NCBI RefSeq assembly: GCF_003610015.1
Contig: NZ_AP018933.1
Location: 682,001-746,000, forward strand
Direction: 5' to 3'
Length of the DNA: 64,000 nucleotides
Source of the DNA: Zymobacter palmae
GTDB lineage: Bacteria; Pseudomonadota; Gammaproteobacteria; Pseudomonadales; Halomonadaceae
Shown here: positions 54,287 through 62,620 of the stretch, piece after piece
Layout of the letters: each line of letters starts with the position of its first letter
How positions within the stretch are numbered: the stretch's first letter is position 1
Program-made: the position numbers and the translations under genes
Notes under the pieces: generated by a model
Told to the model about the DNA's origin: nothing
The model's database searches: none
What the model saw: only the letters and a program-made list of their open reading frames with translations

Positions 54287-55675
54287 CTATGCCGTGGTGA
54301 TGCTTTCCATGCTATCCCGTGTGCTTTTCTCTGCGCTATCGGGCAGGGGCAGGATCGTGTATTTCATGCCGACTACGCGGCTTTCCAACCCTTTCAGCCA
54401 TACCTGCACCGTAGGACCGGCCGTCTTGACCGCCTTGCTCTGCCCCGTTGCGGTATCAAACGAGTAGTTAGCGTAGCTGATACAGTCGAATACGTCGGGA
54501 TTGTGCGTGGGAATCAGCATCCAGCTGTAGACGTACTGTGTGTTCTGCTCCTGCCCTTGATAGGGGGCCCCTAGCGATTTCTGCTGTACGACGACGCCGG
54601 AGTCATTGAGCGGGGTCAGGGAGCCGAGGAAGTGGTCGGCACGGAAGCCCAGCAGGTAGTCGCGGTTGGACAGGGCGGGGTAGTGCGTCACCAAGGTGTT
54701 CTTGTTGCCGTGCCCGACCACAAATAGGTACACGTGGTCATCGTGGTCGATGATGTTGATGCGCTCGATCTCATCAGTCACGAGGTTGGCGGTCAGCCAC
54801 GGGGGCAGGAACTCACCGTGGGTGCAGTCTTCATCCTGCAATTCGAGTACACCGACGCAACCGTTGGCCTTAAGGTCATCGATGGTGGGTTGGTAGTCCG
54901 GTTCGAAGTCATTGCTGCCGATGTAGTCGCGCTTGACGCTGCCTGCCGGACAGAGGGCTGTGGCAGTGTTCGCTTCGAACAGCAGATAGTGTTTGCCAGT
55001 ATGCGGATCGACGTACTTGTGCGGATCGCGGAAGCAGCTGTTTTCGCTCTGGTCAGAGCCAAGGCTGCGGTCATGGGCCGTTGGGTAGTGGGACTCGCGC
55101 AGGCTGGCCTGTTCCGCTGTTTCGTAATAAACACCATCGGGTTCGGCCAGTACGTCATGATAGGTCGGGGCGCTGATGATCAGTTTGCCGCCGGTGCTGC
55201 TAAGGGGCTGAAGCGCGGTGGCGAAGCGTTGGCGGGTTTGCCAGTTGCCGTTCAGTTCAACGCTCTGGGCCAGCGTATAGAACGTCTGCAGGCGGCCGTC
55301 GTCGCGCAGCACCGTCGAGCCGCTCCATTCCTGGCAGTCATCGTACAGCTTGCTTTCGAACAGGAAACCACCGGGAGTGTAGTGTTCACCATCGGCCGAG
55401 TAGAAGTATGCGATGCGGGCATTGGCGCTTTCGTTATCCTCGACGGGGCGTACCAGTGCGATCAGCACCTTAAACCCTTTGACGCTGGCAATCTGCCCGG
55501 CTTCCGTCATAACGAACCAGCTGTCCCAGACATGGTAGCCGGGCATCAAGGGCAGCACCTTCGCCAAGTTGAAGGGCGGAAAGGTGTTGGTCGAACTGGC
55601 TTGGATTCTGGCGGCGGTCTCGCGCGTCCAATGTGAAGGCTGTGTCGTTGCGTTCGTCGTCGTTGATGTCGTCAT
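54287..55675 (-). CDS. sacB: Levansucrase (GH68)
   Basis: A 462-residue glycoside hydrolase family 68 enzyme that splits sucrose and polymerises fructose into levan (or hydrolyses it). The catalytic set is visible: nucleophile Asp51 in HVWDSW, WSGS (117-120), stabilising Asp217 in FRDP, and acid/base Glu304 in DEIER (301-305). There is no cleavable signal peptide; the N-terminus is Thr-rich and polar, as in levansucrases of Zymomonas and relatives, which leave the cell by a non-classical route. The ATG at 55675 has AAAGGGG; the longer frame to 55732 is unlikely. Confidence 0.94.
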   Translation of the reverse strand: MTTSTTTNATTQPSHWTRETAARIQASSTNTFPPFNLAKVLPLMPGYHVWDSWFVMTEAGQIASVKGFKVLIALVRPVEDNESANARIAYFYSADGEHYTPGGFLFESKLYDDCQEWSGSTVLRDDGRLQTFYTLAQSVELNGNWQTRQRFATALQPLSSTGGKLIISAPTYHDVLAEPDGVYYETAEQASLRESHYPTAHDRSLGSDQSENSCFRDPHKYVDPHTGKHYLLFEANTATALCPAGSVKRDYIGSNDFEPDYQPTIDDLKANGCVGVLELQDEDCTHGEFLPPWLTANLVTDEIERINIIDHDDHVYLFVVGHGNKNTLVTHYPALSNRDYLLGFRADHFLGSLTPLNDSGVVVQQKSLGAPYQGQEQNTQYVYSWMLIPTHNPDVFDCISYANYSFDTATGQSKAVKTAGPTVQVWLKGLESRVVGMKYTILPLPDSAEKSTRDSMESITTA

Positions 55676-56662
55676 ACATACCCCTTTGAACGGATACAGG
55701 ATCGCCTGTGAAGCACGGCAAGCGTGGGTCATCGGTTTGCTCTTTCACAGGCGGTGCGCTGCTTGGAAAGATACTGGCGATGTTCGCAGTATGTTTTCGA
55801 GCAGCCGGTAGTAAGACGCATAACAGATATAAGCGGTTCCTGCGCTGGAGTTTGATCACGATTTCATGCTGATTGTGAAACGGCCATGTTCAATGGCGTC
55901 ATCAAGGCTGAAGGCCGGTGTGGTTATTGGCTGATAGTAATGTCGTGTAGGTAATTGAAAGTACGTGTTTTTCATCTTTTATTGCTAGATGTTGAATGTG
56001 CTTGTTCAAAAGAAGAGTCCGCGGTTCAAGCGGCATTGATTGCACTTTCATAAGAAAATATAAGTCTTGCTGATAAGAATTATGGATGCGTTGTTATCTT
56101 GCGATAATGGCGCGTGTTATGTAAGCGTTCTGAATAAATAATTATCGTGACTTGCCCGATATTATGGGGCGGCTTTTATCCTTTCTCGTGTTCTGTATAT
56201 CCATTTTCCCTCCTCAATCCCTTCTGCGGCACAGGCGTGTTCCGATCGGTTTTCCTGATAAGACATGGTGTGTTGTGGGGGGCGGTAGCCTAGTCGTTGA
56301 TGATCCAAGGGCTGCGTGAGCATGCAGGACAGCCCTTGCTTGCACGTTTTATGGGGGCGTGGGGCCGTCGTTATGCTGAGGTCAACTCAATGTGTCTATC
56401 GCAAACAGGCGGAAATACAAGAGGCTACCGTGAGTCATCCGCCGAGTGTGCAGAGATATTCTGACGTTAATATCTTTCTATAGCTGTGAACGTGCACAAA
56501 ATTAGTCGAAATTTTGCAATTTTGTCAGCCTGACCAATACTTCAATCGCCTGCTGCTTCCGGGCTTCTGAGCACGTTTAAGCCCGGAGGGTGGGCGTTTG
56601 TTTGTCATGAACAAGGATGTGACCCTCTTCAAGAGGGCACCATGAATGTCAGGAGCATAACG
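55676..56662. other. Long regulatory region between levansucrase and the fimbrial operon
   Basis: Nearly 1 kb without a gene, AT-rich at 55920-56170. Structures seen toward the fimbrial side: ACAAAATT (56496-56503) / AATTTTGT (56518-56525), and the stem-loops listed separately. The length fits a complex fimbrial promoter, but I see no phase-variation inverted repeat. Confidence 0.45.
56558..56587 (+). promoter_or_regulatory. Stem-loop in the fimbrial leader
   Basis: TCCGGGCTT (56558-56566) and AAGCCCGGA (56579-56587) form a perfect 9-bp stem with a 12-base loop, about 75 bases before the first fimbrial gene. A second palindrome, CCCTCTT/AAGAGGG (56623-56637), follows. They lie in the probable 5' leader and may influence mRNA stability or translation. 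No T-run, so not plain terminators. Confidence 0.45.
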
Positions 56663-57214
56663 ATGAAAAGAATCGCATGGCTGGGCGCGGTTGCGCTGGC
56701 AGGCGTGCTGCCGTTGGCGGCTTCTGCAGCGGACACGCCCGCTGCATCGCAGACGGCACCGGGCGGCAAAATCCATTTCGTGGGCACGGCGGTCAATGCG
56801 GCCTGCGCGGTGGATGCCAACAGTGTCAATCAGGAAGTCCAGCTGGGTCAGGTGCGTACGGCCAAGCTGACTAAGAATGCGCTGTCTTCTAGTCGCATTC
56901 CCTTCAAGATCATGCTAGGCGACTGCGATACCAGCACCTATAAATCTGCAGCGGTATCGTTCACCGGTACGGCTGCTACAGGCTACACCAACGTACTTCA
57001 GGCCGGCGAAGGCAGTAGCGCTGCGACCGGTGTAGGTATCCAGATCTTCGACAGCACGGGTACCGCTGTGACGCTTGGCACGCCGTCAAGCACCTTCTCG
57101 CTTAACAATGGCAGCAACGAGCTGGACTTCAACGCCAGTTTCTACGGCACCTCTGACGCGGCTACCGCGGGGGATGCCAGCGCGACCGCCAACTTCAACA
57201 TTACCTATTCCTGA
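56663..57214 (+). CDS. fimA: Major fimbrial subunit (type 1 family)
   Basis: A 183-residue pilin. The signal peptide is cleaved near ASA-ADT, and the pilin domain begins GKIHFVGTAVNAACAVD with the conserved first cysteine; the second cysteine is in IMLGDCDTS. The C-terminal donor-strand-type beta motif ends ATANFNITYS. The start at 56663 has AGGAG seven bases upstream; the earlier in-frame ATG (56642) lacks one. Assembled by the chaperone and usher encoded next. Confidence 0.9.
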   Translation: MKRIAWLGAVALAGVLPLAASAADTPAASQTAPGGKIHFVGTAVNAACAVDANSVNQEVQLGQVRTAKLTKNALSSSRIPFKIMLGDCDTSTYKSAAVSFTGTAATGYTNVLQAGEGSSAATGVGIQIFDSTGTAVTLGTPSSTFSLNNGSNELDFNASFYGTSDAATAGDASATANFNITYS

Positions 57215-57344
57215 TGCCTGTCAGGCGCACATGGCAATGAGTTAAATCTGTGGGCGCAGAGATGTCGGTGGTAACACCGGCATCTTCTTGCGTCATTCAT
57301 CGGCGCGCGTTGGTCGCGATAGCCGTAAGTGGGGAGGGGATGTC

Positions 57345-58061
57345 ATGCCAATAGCAAAGGGACGTGATCTGTGCCGCCGGGCTGCGCTGTCAGCGGGTGC
57401 GGTGGTGATGGCCGTCGCGGGGCTGAATGCGTCGGCACATGCCGGCGGGGTGGCACTGGGGGCTACGCGGTTGGTTTACAACGCCAGCGAGCGCCAAGCG
57501 TCGCTGCCCGTTATCAACAGCGATACGCAACATGTCTTTCTATTACAGTCGTGGATCGAAGATATCGACGGCAAGCGCAGCGGTGATTTCGCGGTGACGC
57601 CACCGCTGTTTGTTATCAAACCGGGCAGCGAGAACACGCTGCGCTTGATTCACGTGGGGGCGCCGCTGCCTGCTGACCGTGAGACGGCCTACTGGATCAG
57701 CGTCAAGGCAATACCTGCACGCGATCAGAATCGGCCTGCTGATCAGAGCACCTTGCAGCTGTCGTTCACCAGTCGAATTAAACTGTTCTATCGTCCCGAG
57801 GGGCTTCAGCCAAGTGCTGATGATGCGCAGTCGATGCTGGCGCTTGCGCGTGAGCAAGGGGCTATCGTGGCACATAATCCGACGCCTTATTACATAACGA
57901 TGGTTAATGTGCGTCTTGATAGCCGTGATGCGGCCAGTGTGATGGTGCCGCCTAAGGGCACGGCATCGTTGCCGGATAGTGCGACGTCTCATACGGTAGC
58001 GTTTCAGACCATTAATGACTATGGCGCGGTGACGCGCGTGCAGCAAAAGACGCTGCCGTAG
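57345..58061 (+). CDS. fimC: Periplasmic fimbrial chaperone
   Basis: 238 residues. A signal peptide ends near AHA-GG; two immunoglobulin-like domains follow. Domain 1 has GATRLVYNASERQASLPV (with the conserved Arg), FLLQSWIED, FVITPPLF-like (DFAVTPPLFVIKPG) and NTLRLI. FTSRIKLFYRP links to domain 2, with ending NDYGAVTRVQ. It caps pilin subunits by donor-strand complementation and hands them to the usher. The ATG at 57345 has GGGGAGGGG. Confidence 0.92.
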   Translation: MPIAKGRDLCRRAALSAGAVVMAVAGLNASAHAGGVALGATRLVYNASERQASLPVINSDTQHVFLLQSWIEDIDGKRSGDFAVTPPLFVIKPGSENTLRLIHVGAPLPADRETAYWISVKAIPARDQNRPADQSTLQLSFTSRIKLFYRPEGLQPSADDAQSMLALAREQGAIVAHNPTPYYITMVNVRLDSRDAASVMVPPKGTASLPDSATSHTVAFQTINDYGAVTRVQQKTLP

Positions 58062-58187
58062 GCGGAGTCATTGGCGCAGCGGATGGCTGCGCCCAAGGGG
58101 TGATCGCCGGATGGAAGCGGCCTGCAAGGATGCAGGGCGTGGCGGTCAGAACGGTCATCGCTGGGCCGTCAGCCGTATGGGGTACGC

Positions 58188-60890
58188 ATGCCGCTGAGCG
58201 CCAGCGCTGTGTGGCAGTCGATCATGACATATGAATCGCCTGGCGTTGTGCGACAGGGCCACGGACGGCCGCGCCAGCAGAGAAAAACGAACAACGACAC
58301 GCCATGGTTAATCCGCATCGCCGCCGTCGCGGTGCTATGGCCTGCCTTGGGGCATGCGGCGCCGGTGTTCAATCCGGCCTTTCTTGCCGGTGACAGTGGG
58401 GCCGTGGCCGATCTGACGCCCATCGAGCAAGGGGCCGTTATTCCTCCCGGGCGCTACCGGGTGATGGTGTACGTCAATCAGCACTATCTGGCGCCCTACG
58501 ACCTGACCTTCGCGCCACTGAGTACGCTGCGTCGAGATGAACCGCGCTATCTGCCGCTACTGCTGGGTGTGGGGGATATGGACGTGTGTCTGCCCGCGTC
58601 AGTGGTGGCGCAGTTCGGGCTGCGTGAAGATGTCTGGCCCGCTGCAGAGATGTCATCTATGGCGTGCGTGTCGCTGAAGCAGTATGTGCCCGAGGCGGGC
58701 GGCAGCTTCGAGGCGGGCCATCAGCGGCTCGATATCACTCTGCCGCAGGCCTCGTTGGCGCATCGTCCGCGTGGCTATGTATCGCCGCAGGAGTGGGATG
58801 ATGGCATCAATGCGGCCATGGTCAGCTACTCGTTCAACGGTGCGCATCAGCGCGGCGACTACCGCTACGATGACTATTTCCTCACCCTTCAGAACCGTAT
58901 CAATGTGGGCGCACTGCGCTTTCACGATGACATGACGTGGCGTCATGGGCGGTCGGGGTCGCAGTGGACCCATATCAAGACCTTTATGGAGATGCCGCTG
59001 CCCGCGTGGGAAAGCGATCTTGTCGTGGGGGAAAGTTTCTCTCCGGCGGACGTGTTCGACGGGTTGGGGTTCAAAGGGGTTCAGCTGGCGTCCGATGATA
59101 GCGCCCTGCCTGACAGTCGACGTGGCTATGCGCCCACGGTGAGGGGCATTGCCCGCAGTAATGCACGAGTGACGGTGCGCCAGAACGGCTATGTCGTCTA
59201 CGAAAGCAGTGTGGCTCCGGGACCGTTCGAGATCACTGACCTGTACCCGGCCAGCAGCAGTGGCGACCTGACCGTCAGCGTGCAGGAAAATGATGGTGAA
59301 ACGCACTCCTTCATTATCCCTTATTCAGCAGTGCCGATCCTACAGCGTCAAGGGCGTATCAAGTACGCCGTGACGGCGGGGCGCTTGCGTGGCAATACCG
59401 ATCAGAGCAGTCCTTCGTTTGGGCAGGCGTCGCTGATCTATGGACTGCCGCATGGCATGACGGTCTTCGGCGGCGCGCAGTACGCCGATCGCTACCGGGC
59501 GCTGGCGCTGGGCTGGGGCCAGAACATGGGCGAATTCGGGGCCTTTTCGGTGAGCGGTACACAGGCGCACAGCGAGCTGGTGGACGGTTCCGAGCACAGT
59601 GGGCAGTCGTGGTCATTCCTGTATTCCAAATCACTTAACGAGCTGGGCACGACCTTTCAGCTGTTGGGCTATCGCTATTCCTCAAAAGGGTTCTATACCC
59701 TTGATCAGACCGCCAATCGCCATATGAGCGGCGGGGTCGTGCTCGACGACGAGCAGCGCCGCGAACGAGACCCCGCTTGGGTCGCCGATGCGCTCGATTA
59801 CTACAATCTGCATCACTCGCGCCGCTCACGCATTCAGCTGAGTGTTTCCCAACGCATTCCCGGCGCAGGGACGCTATTTATCAGCGGTAGCGAAGAAGCC
59901 TACTGGCACATGGAACGTAAGAACCGACTGTGGCAGATGGGGTACTCGGACAGCGTGGGGTCGCTCAACTACTCATTGGCCTTCAGTGATAGCCGCAGCG
60001 CATGGAGTGCGCGCGACAACCAGCTGTACACCGTGTCGCTGTCGTATCCGATTGGGCGGCTGGGCGGTAGGCCTGGAGATTCCTCTCCGTGGCTGTCGTG
60101 GACCACGACCCGCGATGATGATGGGCGCATGAACCACAGTGCGATCCTGTCCGGCACGGCGCTGGCGGATAACAATCTGGGCTACAGCGTGCGCCAATCC
60201 TATGCCAATCAGGGCAATGGCTATAACGGTGGGGTTAGTCTGGACTATCACGGTGCGCTGGCAGAAAGCCAACTGGGGTACAGCTACGACCGTGACAGCC
60301 GGCAGATCAGTTATGTGCTGCGCGGAAGCGCCGTAGCGCACCGCGATGGCCTGACGCTGGGGCGGCAGCTGGGCGATGCCAACATTTTGGTCAAGGCGCC
60401 CGGTGCACAGCACGTGAAGATCGAAGACAACAGCGGCCTGACCACCGACAGCCGGGGGTATGCCATCGTGCCGTATGCCTCTCTCTATCGTCGCAATCGT
60501 GTAGCACTGGATATCAACACCCTGCACAACAACGTCGAACTGACTGATGCCGTGACGCACGTGGTACCGACGCGAGGAGCACTGGTGCGTGCCGAGTTTG
60601 ATGTCCGCACGGGCATGCGCAGCCTGATCACCCTACGGCAGCCGGGGGGGCAGCCTGTGCCTTTTGGGGCAACCGTGACGCTGGTGCCGCGGCGCAGCGA
60701 TCCGCGTACGGTGTCCGAAGGAATCGTCGATGACCACAGCCAGGCATATATGGCGGGCCTGCCGCTGCGCGGTCGCTTGTGGGTACGGTGGGGAGACGCG
60801 GAGGATCAACAGTGCCATATCGACTATCTGCTGCCTGAATCCGTGCTGGAAGACCCCTTGACCTACATTACGTCGGAGTGTGCACCATGA
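58188..60890 (+). CDS. fimD: Fimbrial usher
   Basis: A 900-residue outer-membrane pore that assembles fimbriae. A long N-terminal leader with a hydrophobic signal core (LIRIAAVAVLWPALGHAAPV, about 41-60) precedes the N-domain (FNPAFL, PGRYRVMVYVNQ). The 24-strand barrel contains the plug, with GYAPTVRGIARSNARVTVRQ-type usher signature. The C-terminal domains carry KIEDNSGLTTDSRGYAIVPY and PFGATVTL. The start may be at 58188 or the ATG 12 codons later; the leader is unusually long. The stop overlaps the next gene by ATGA. Confidence 0.92.
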   Translation: MPLSASAVWQSIMTYESPGVVRQGHGRPRQQRKTNNDTPWLIRIAAVAVLWPALGHAAPVFNPAFLAGDSGAVADLTPIEQGAVIPPGRYRVMVYVNQHYLAPYDLTFAPLSTLRRDEPRYLPLLLGVGDMDVCLPASVVAQFGLREDVWPAAEMSSMACVSLKQYVPEAGGSFEAGHQRLDITLPQASLAHRPRGYVSPQEWDDGINAAMVSYSFNGAHQRGDYRYDDYFLTLQNRINVGALRFHDDMTWRHGRSGSQWTHIKTFMEMPLPAWESDLVVGESFSPADVFDGLGFKGVQLASDDSALPDSRRGYAPTVRGIARSNARVTVRQNGYVVYESSVAPGPFEITDLYPASSSGDLTVSVQENDGETHSFIIPYSAVPILQRQGRIKYAVTAGRLRGNTDQSSPSFGQASLIYGLPHGMTVFGGAQYADRYRALALGWGQNMGEFGAFSVSGTQAHSELVDGSEHSGQSWSFLYSKSLNELGTTFQLLGYRYSSKGFYTLDQTANRHMSGGVVLDDEQRRERDPAWVADALDYYNLHHSRRSRIQLSVSQRIPGAGTLFISGSEEAYWHMERKNRLWQMGYSDSVGSLNYSLAFSDSRSAWSARDNQLYTVSLSYPIGRLGGRPGDSSPWLSWTTTRDDDGRMNHSAILSGTALADNNLGYSVRQSYANQGNGYNGGVSLDYHGALAESQLGYSYDRDSRQISYVLRGSAVAHRDGLTLGRQLGDANILVKAPGAQHVKIEDNSGLTTDSRGYAIVPYASLYRRNRVALDINTLHNNVELTDAVTHVVPTRGALVRAEFDVRTGMRSLITLRQPGGQPVPFGATVTLVPRRSDPRTVSEGIVDDHSQAYMAGLPLRGRLWVRWGDAEDQQCHIDYLLPESVLEDPLTYITSECAP

Positions 60891-61399
60891 AGCGATGGCT
60901 ATGGGGGCTGCTGGCCCTGACCGTTGTCACTGTGCCCGTCGAGGCGGCTGACGTACTGATTCGTGTCACTGGAAACGTCAAGGTGAACACGTGCGAGCTG
61001 AGCAGTGCGGCGCAGGAAATGACGGTGCCGATGAAGAGCGCCCTGTTGGGTAAGGCGCGTTATCAGATCGGGGATGTCTTCGAGCCGACGCTCTTCACTA
61101 TCGGTATTGCCAAGTGCAACAGCGCAACCGCTAAGGCACGAGTGACCTTTTCAGGCACCGCCAGCACGCAGGACAGCCAGGTGTTAGCGCTGAGCGAAGG
61201 CGGGGCAAGCGGGTTGGGCATTCAGCTGCGAGATGCACAGGGAACGCTAGTGGGACTGAATCAACCCAGCAGTGCCTATGCGCTGCTGCCGGATATTACC
61301 AATACGCTGACTTTCACCGCGCGCTATGTGGCGACGGATACCGTACTGCAGCCGGGTCAGGCAGATGCCGTGGTCGATTTCGCCATTGAATATGAATAG
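60887..61399 (+). CDS. Minor fimbrial subunit
   Basis: 170 residues, signal peptide cleaved near VEAA-DV, then a pilin domain (VTGNVKVNTCELSSAAQEM, GIAKCNSATAKARVTFSG, ending ADAVVDFAIEYE) with the conserved cysteine pair. Its ATG overlaps the usher stop (ATGA), so translation is coupled. Probably a tip or adaptor subunit between the rod and the adhesin that follows. Confidence 0.88.
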   Translation: MKRWLWGLLALTVVTVPVEAADVLIRVTGNVKVNTCELSSAAQEMTVPMKSALLGKARYQIGDVFEPTLFTIGIAKCNSATAKARVTFSGTASTQDSQVLALSEGGASGLGIQLRDAQGTLVGLNQPSSAYALLPDITNTLTFTARYVATDTVLQPGQADAVVDFAIEYE

Positions 61400-61412
61400 T
61401 AAGGACAGTTGG

Positions 61413-62486
61413 ATGGACAAGCATCGACATTGCAATCACGCCGGATGGCGCTGTCTGGCGGGTGTCTTGGCGCTGTGTCTTGCCGTATGGTCGGGGGCTG
61501 CCAGCGCATGGGTCACGGTTCAGGACCCGCTGACGCTGACTCCCGCCCCCAAAAGCTACTCAGGTCCCAGTGACAGCGCCGAGTTAGGGGGGCTGATCGC
61601 CGATGACTGGGTGACCACTGGCAGTGAATGGAACATGTTTTCCTGCGGGCCTGCGCTTGTCGTGTTGGGGCAGTGCGATGAGTCATGGATATGGCCAGTG
61701 AAGGCCCCTTTACCCTTGACGACGACTTGGAACGGTGTGAGCTATTCCGTCTTTGACACCGGAGTGCCCGGCATTGGTTATATCGTTGGCATTAAAGATA
61801 CTCATGCGACGGCCTACACCCCAATGGGCAGCAGTGCCAACCAGTCTTTCAGTCGTAAGCTGCTACAGCTGGTGCTGTATACCATTGGCTTCAACGCTCA
61901 TATCACATTCGTGAAGACGACCGGCCATTTACAGAGCGGCACCTATGTCATTCCCGCACAGTCCATCGCCTATGTGAGCGCCAAAGATCAGGTAGGAACC
62001 GAGAAAACCTCCACGATTGATATTTCGTCGACCACGCTAACCATCAAGGCCCGTGCCTGCACGGTCGGTTCGGTCCAGCAGAACGTCGATCTCGGTACGG
62101 TTACCCCCAGCGATCTGCCCAGCGTTGGCAGTGTGTCGGCGGCGAAGGAGGTTCCGATCGGGCTGACCTGTGACGATCAGGTGCATCTGAATGCCACGGT
62201 GTCGGACCAGTCGAATCTTGCCAATACTTCGCAGGTGGTGTCACTGAGCAGCGATTCGACTGGTGGTGGCGTCGGGGTTCAGGTGCTGTACGGTGACAGC
62301 GACGTACCGCTCGAACTGGGGCCCGATGACAGCTCCGAAGGGGCTGTCCACCAGTTTAAGATTACTGATGTGAGTGGTGATGGTGCTTCTGTTACGGTGC
62401 CGCTACGCGTGCGCTATGTCCGCACGGGGGACTTGAAGGGCGGCACGGCCAATGCGCTGGCGGGCGTCACGTTTTCCTATCAGTAG
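61413..62486 (+). CDS. Fimbrial tip adhesin
   Basis: 357 residues, about twice a pilin's length. A signal peptide (to AASA-WV) precedes an N-terminal receptor-binding-type domain (about 30-215, with one cysteine pair in FSCGP and LGQCDES) and a C-terminal pilin domain (from about 215: LTIKARACTVGSVQQNVDLG, IGLTCDDQVHLNATVSD, ending LAGVTFSYQ). This is the two-domain layout of FimH-like adhesins; the ligand is unknown. I chose the ATG at 61413 (AAGGAC upstream) over one at 61392 that overlaps the previous gene. Confidence 0.85.
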   Translation: MDKHRHCNHAGWRCLAGVLALCLAVWSGAASAWVTVQDPLTLTPAPKSYSGPSDSAELGGLIADDWVTTGSEWNMFSCGPALVVLGQCDESWIWPVKAPLPLTTTWNGVSYSVFDTGVPGIGYIVGIKDTHATAYTPMGSSANQSFSRKLLQLVLYTIGFNAHITFVKTTGHLQSGTYVIPAQSIAYVSAKDQVGTEKTSTIDISSTTLTIKARACTVGSVQQNVDLGTVTPSDLPSVGSVSAAKEVPIGLTCDDQVHLNATVSDQSNLANTSQVVSLSSDSTGGGVGVQVLYGDSDVPLELGPDDSSEGAVHQFKITDVSGDGASVTVPLRVRYVRTGDLKGGTANALAGVTFSYQ

Positions 62487-62620
62487 CGGCTAGTGCATTG
62501 GCCGGGACAAAAAGAAAGGGATTATTAGCCTAGGCAAAAAGGTTATTGGCATTGTCGGGAATATAAATGCTATTCCTCAAGGATAACCCGACACGCTGAC
62601 ACTGAAATGAAGGAGCACGC

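Noticed and set aside
54734-55636. 300-codon plus-strand ORF opposite the levansucrase gene
   Set aside because: Shadow of a high-GC coding frame; the levansucrase frame has full catalytic motifs and this one has none.
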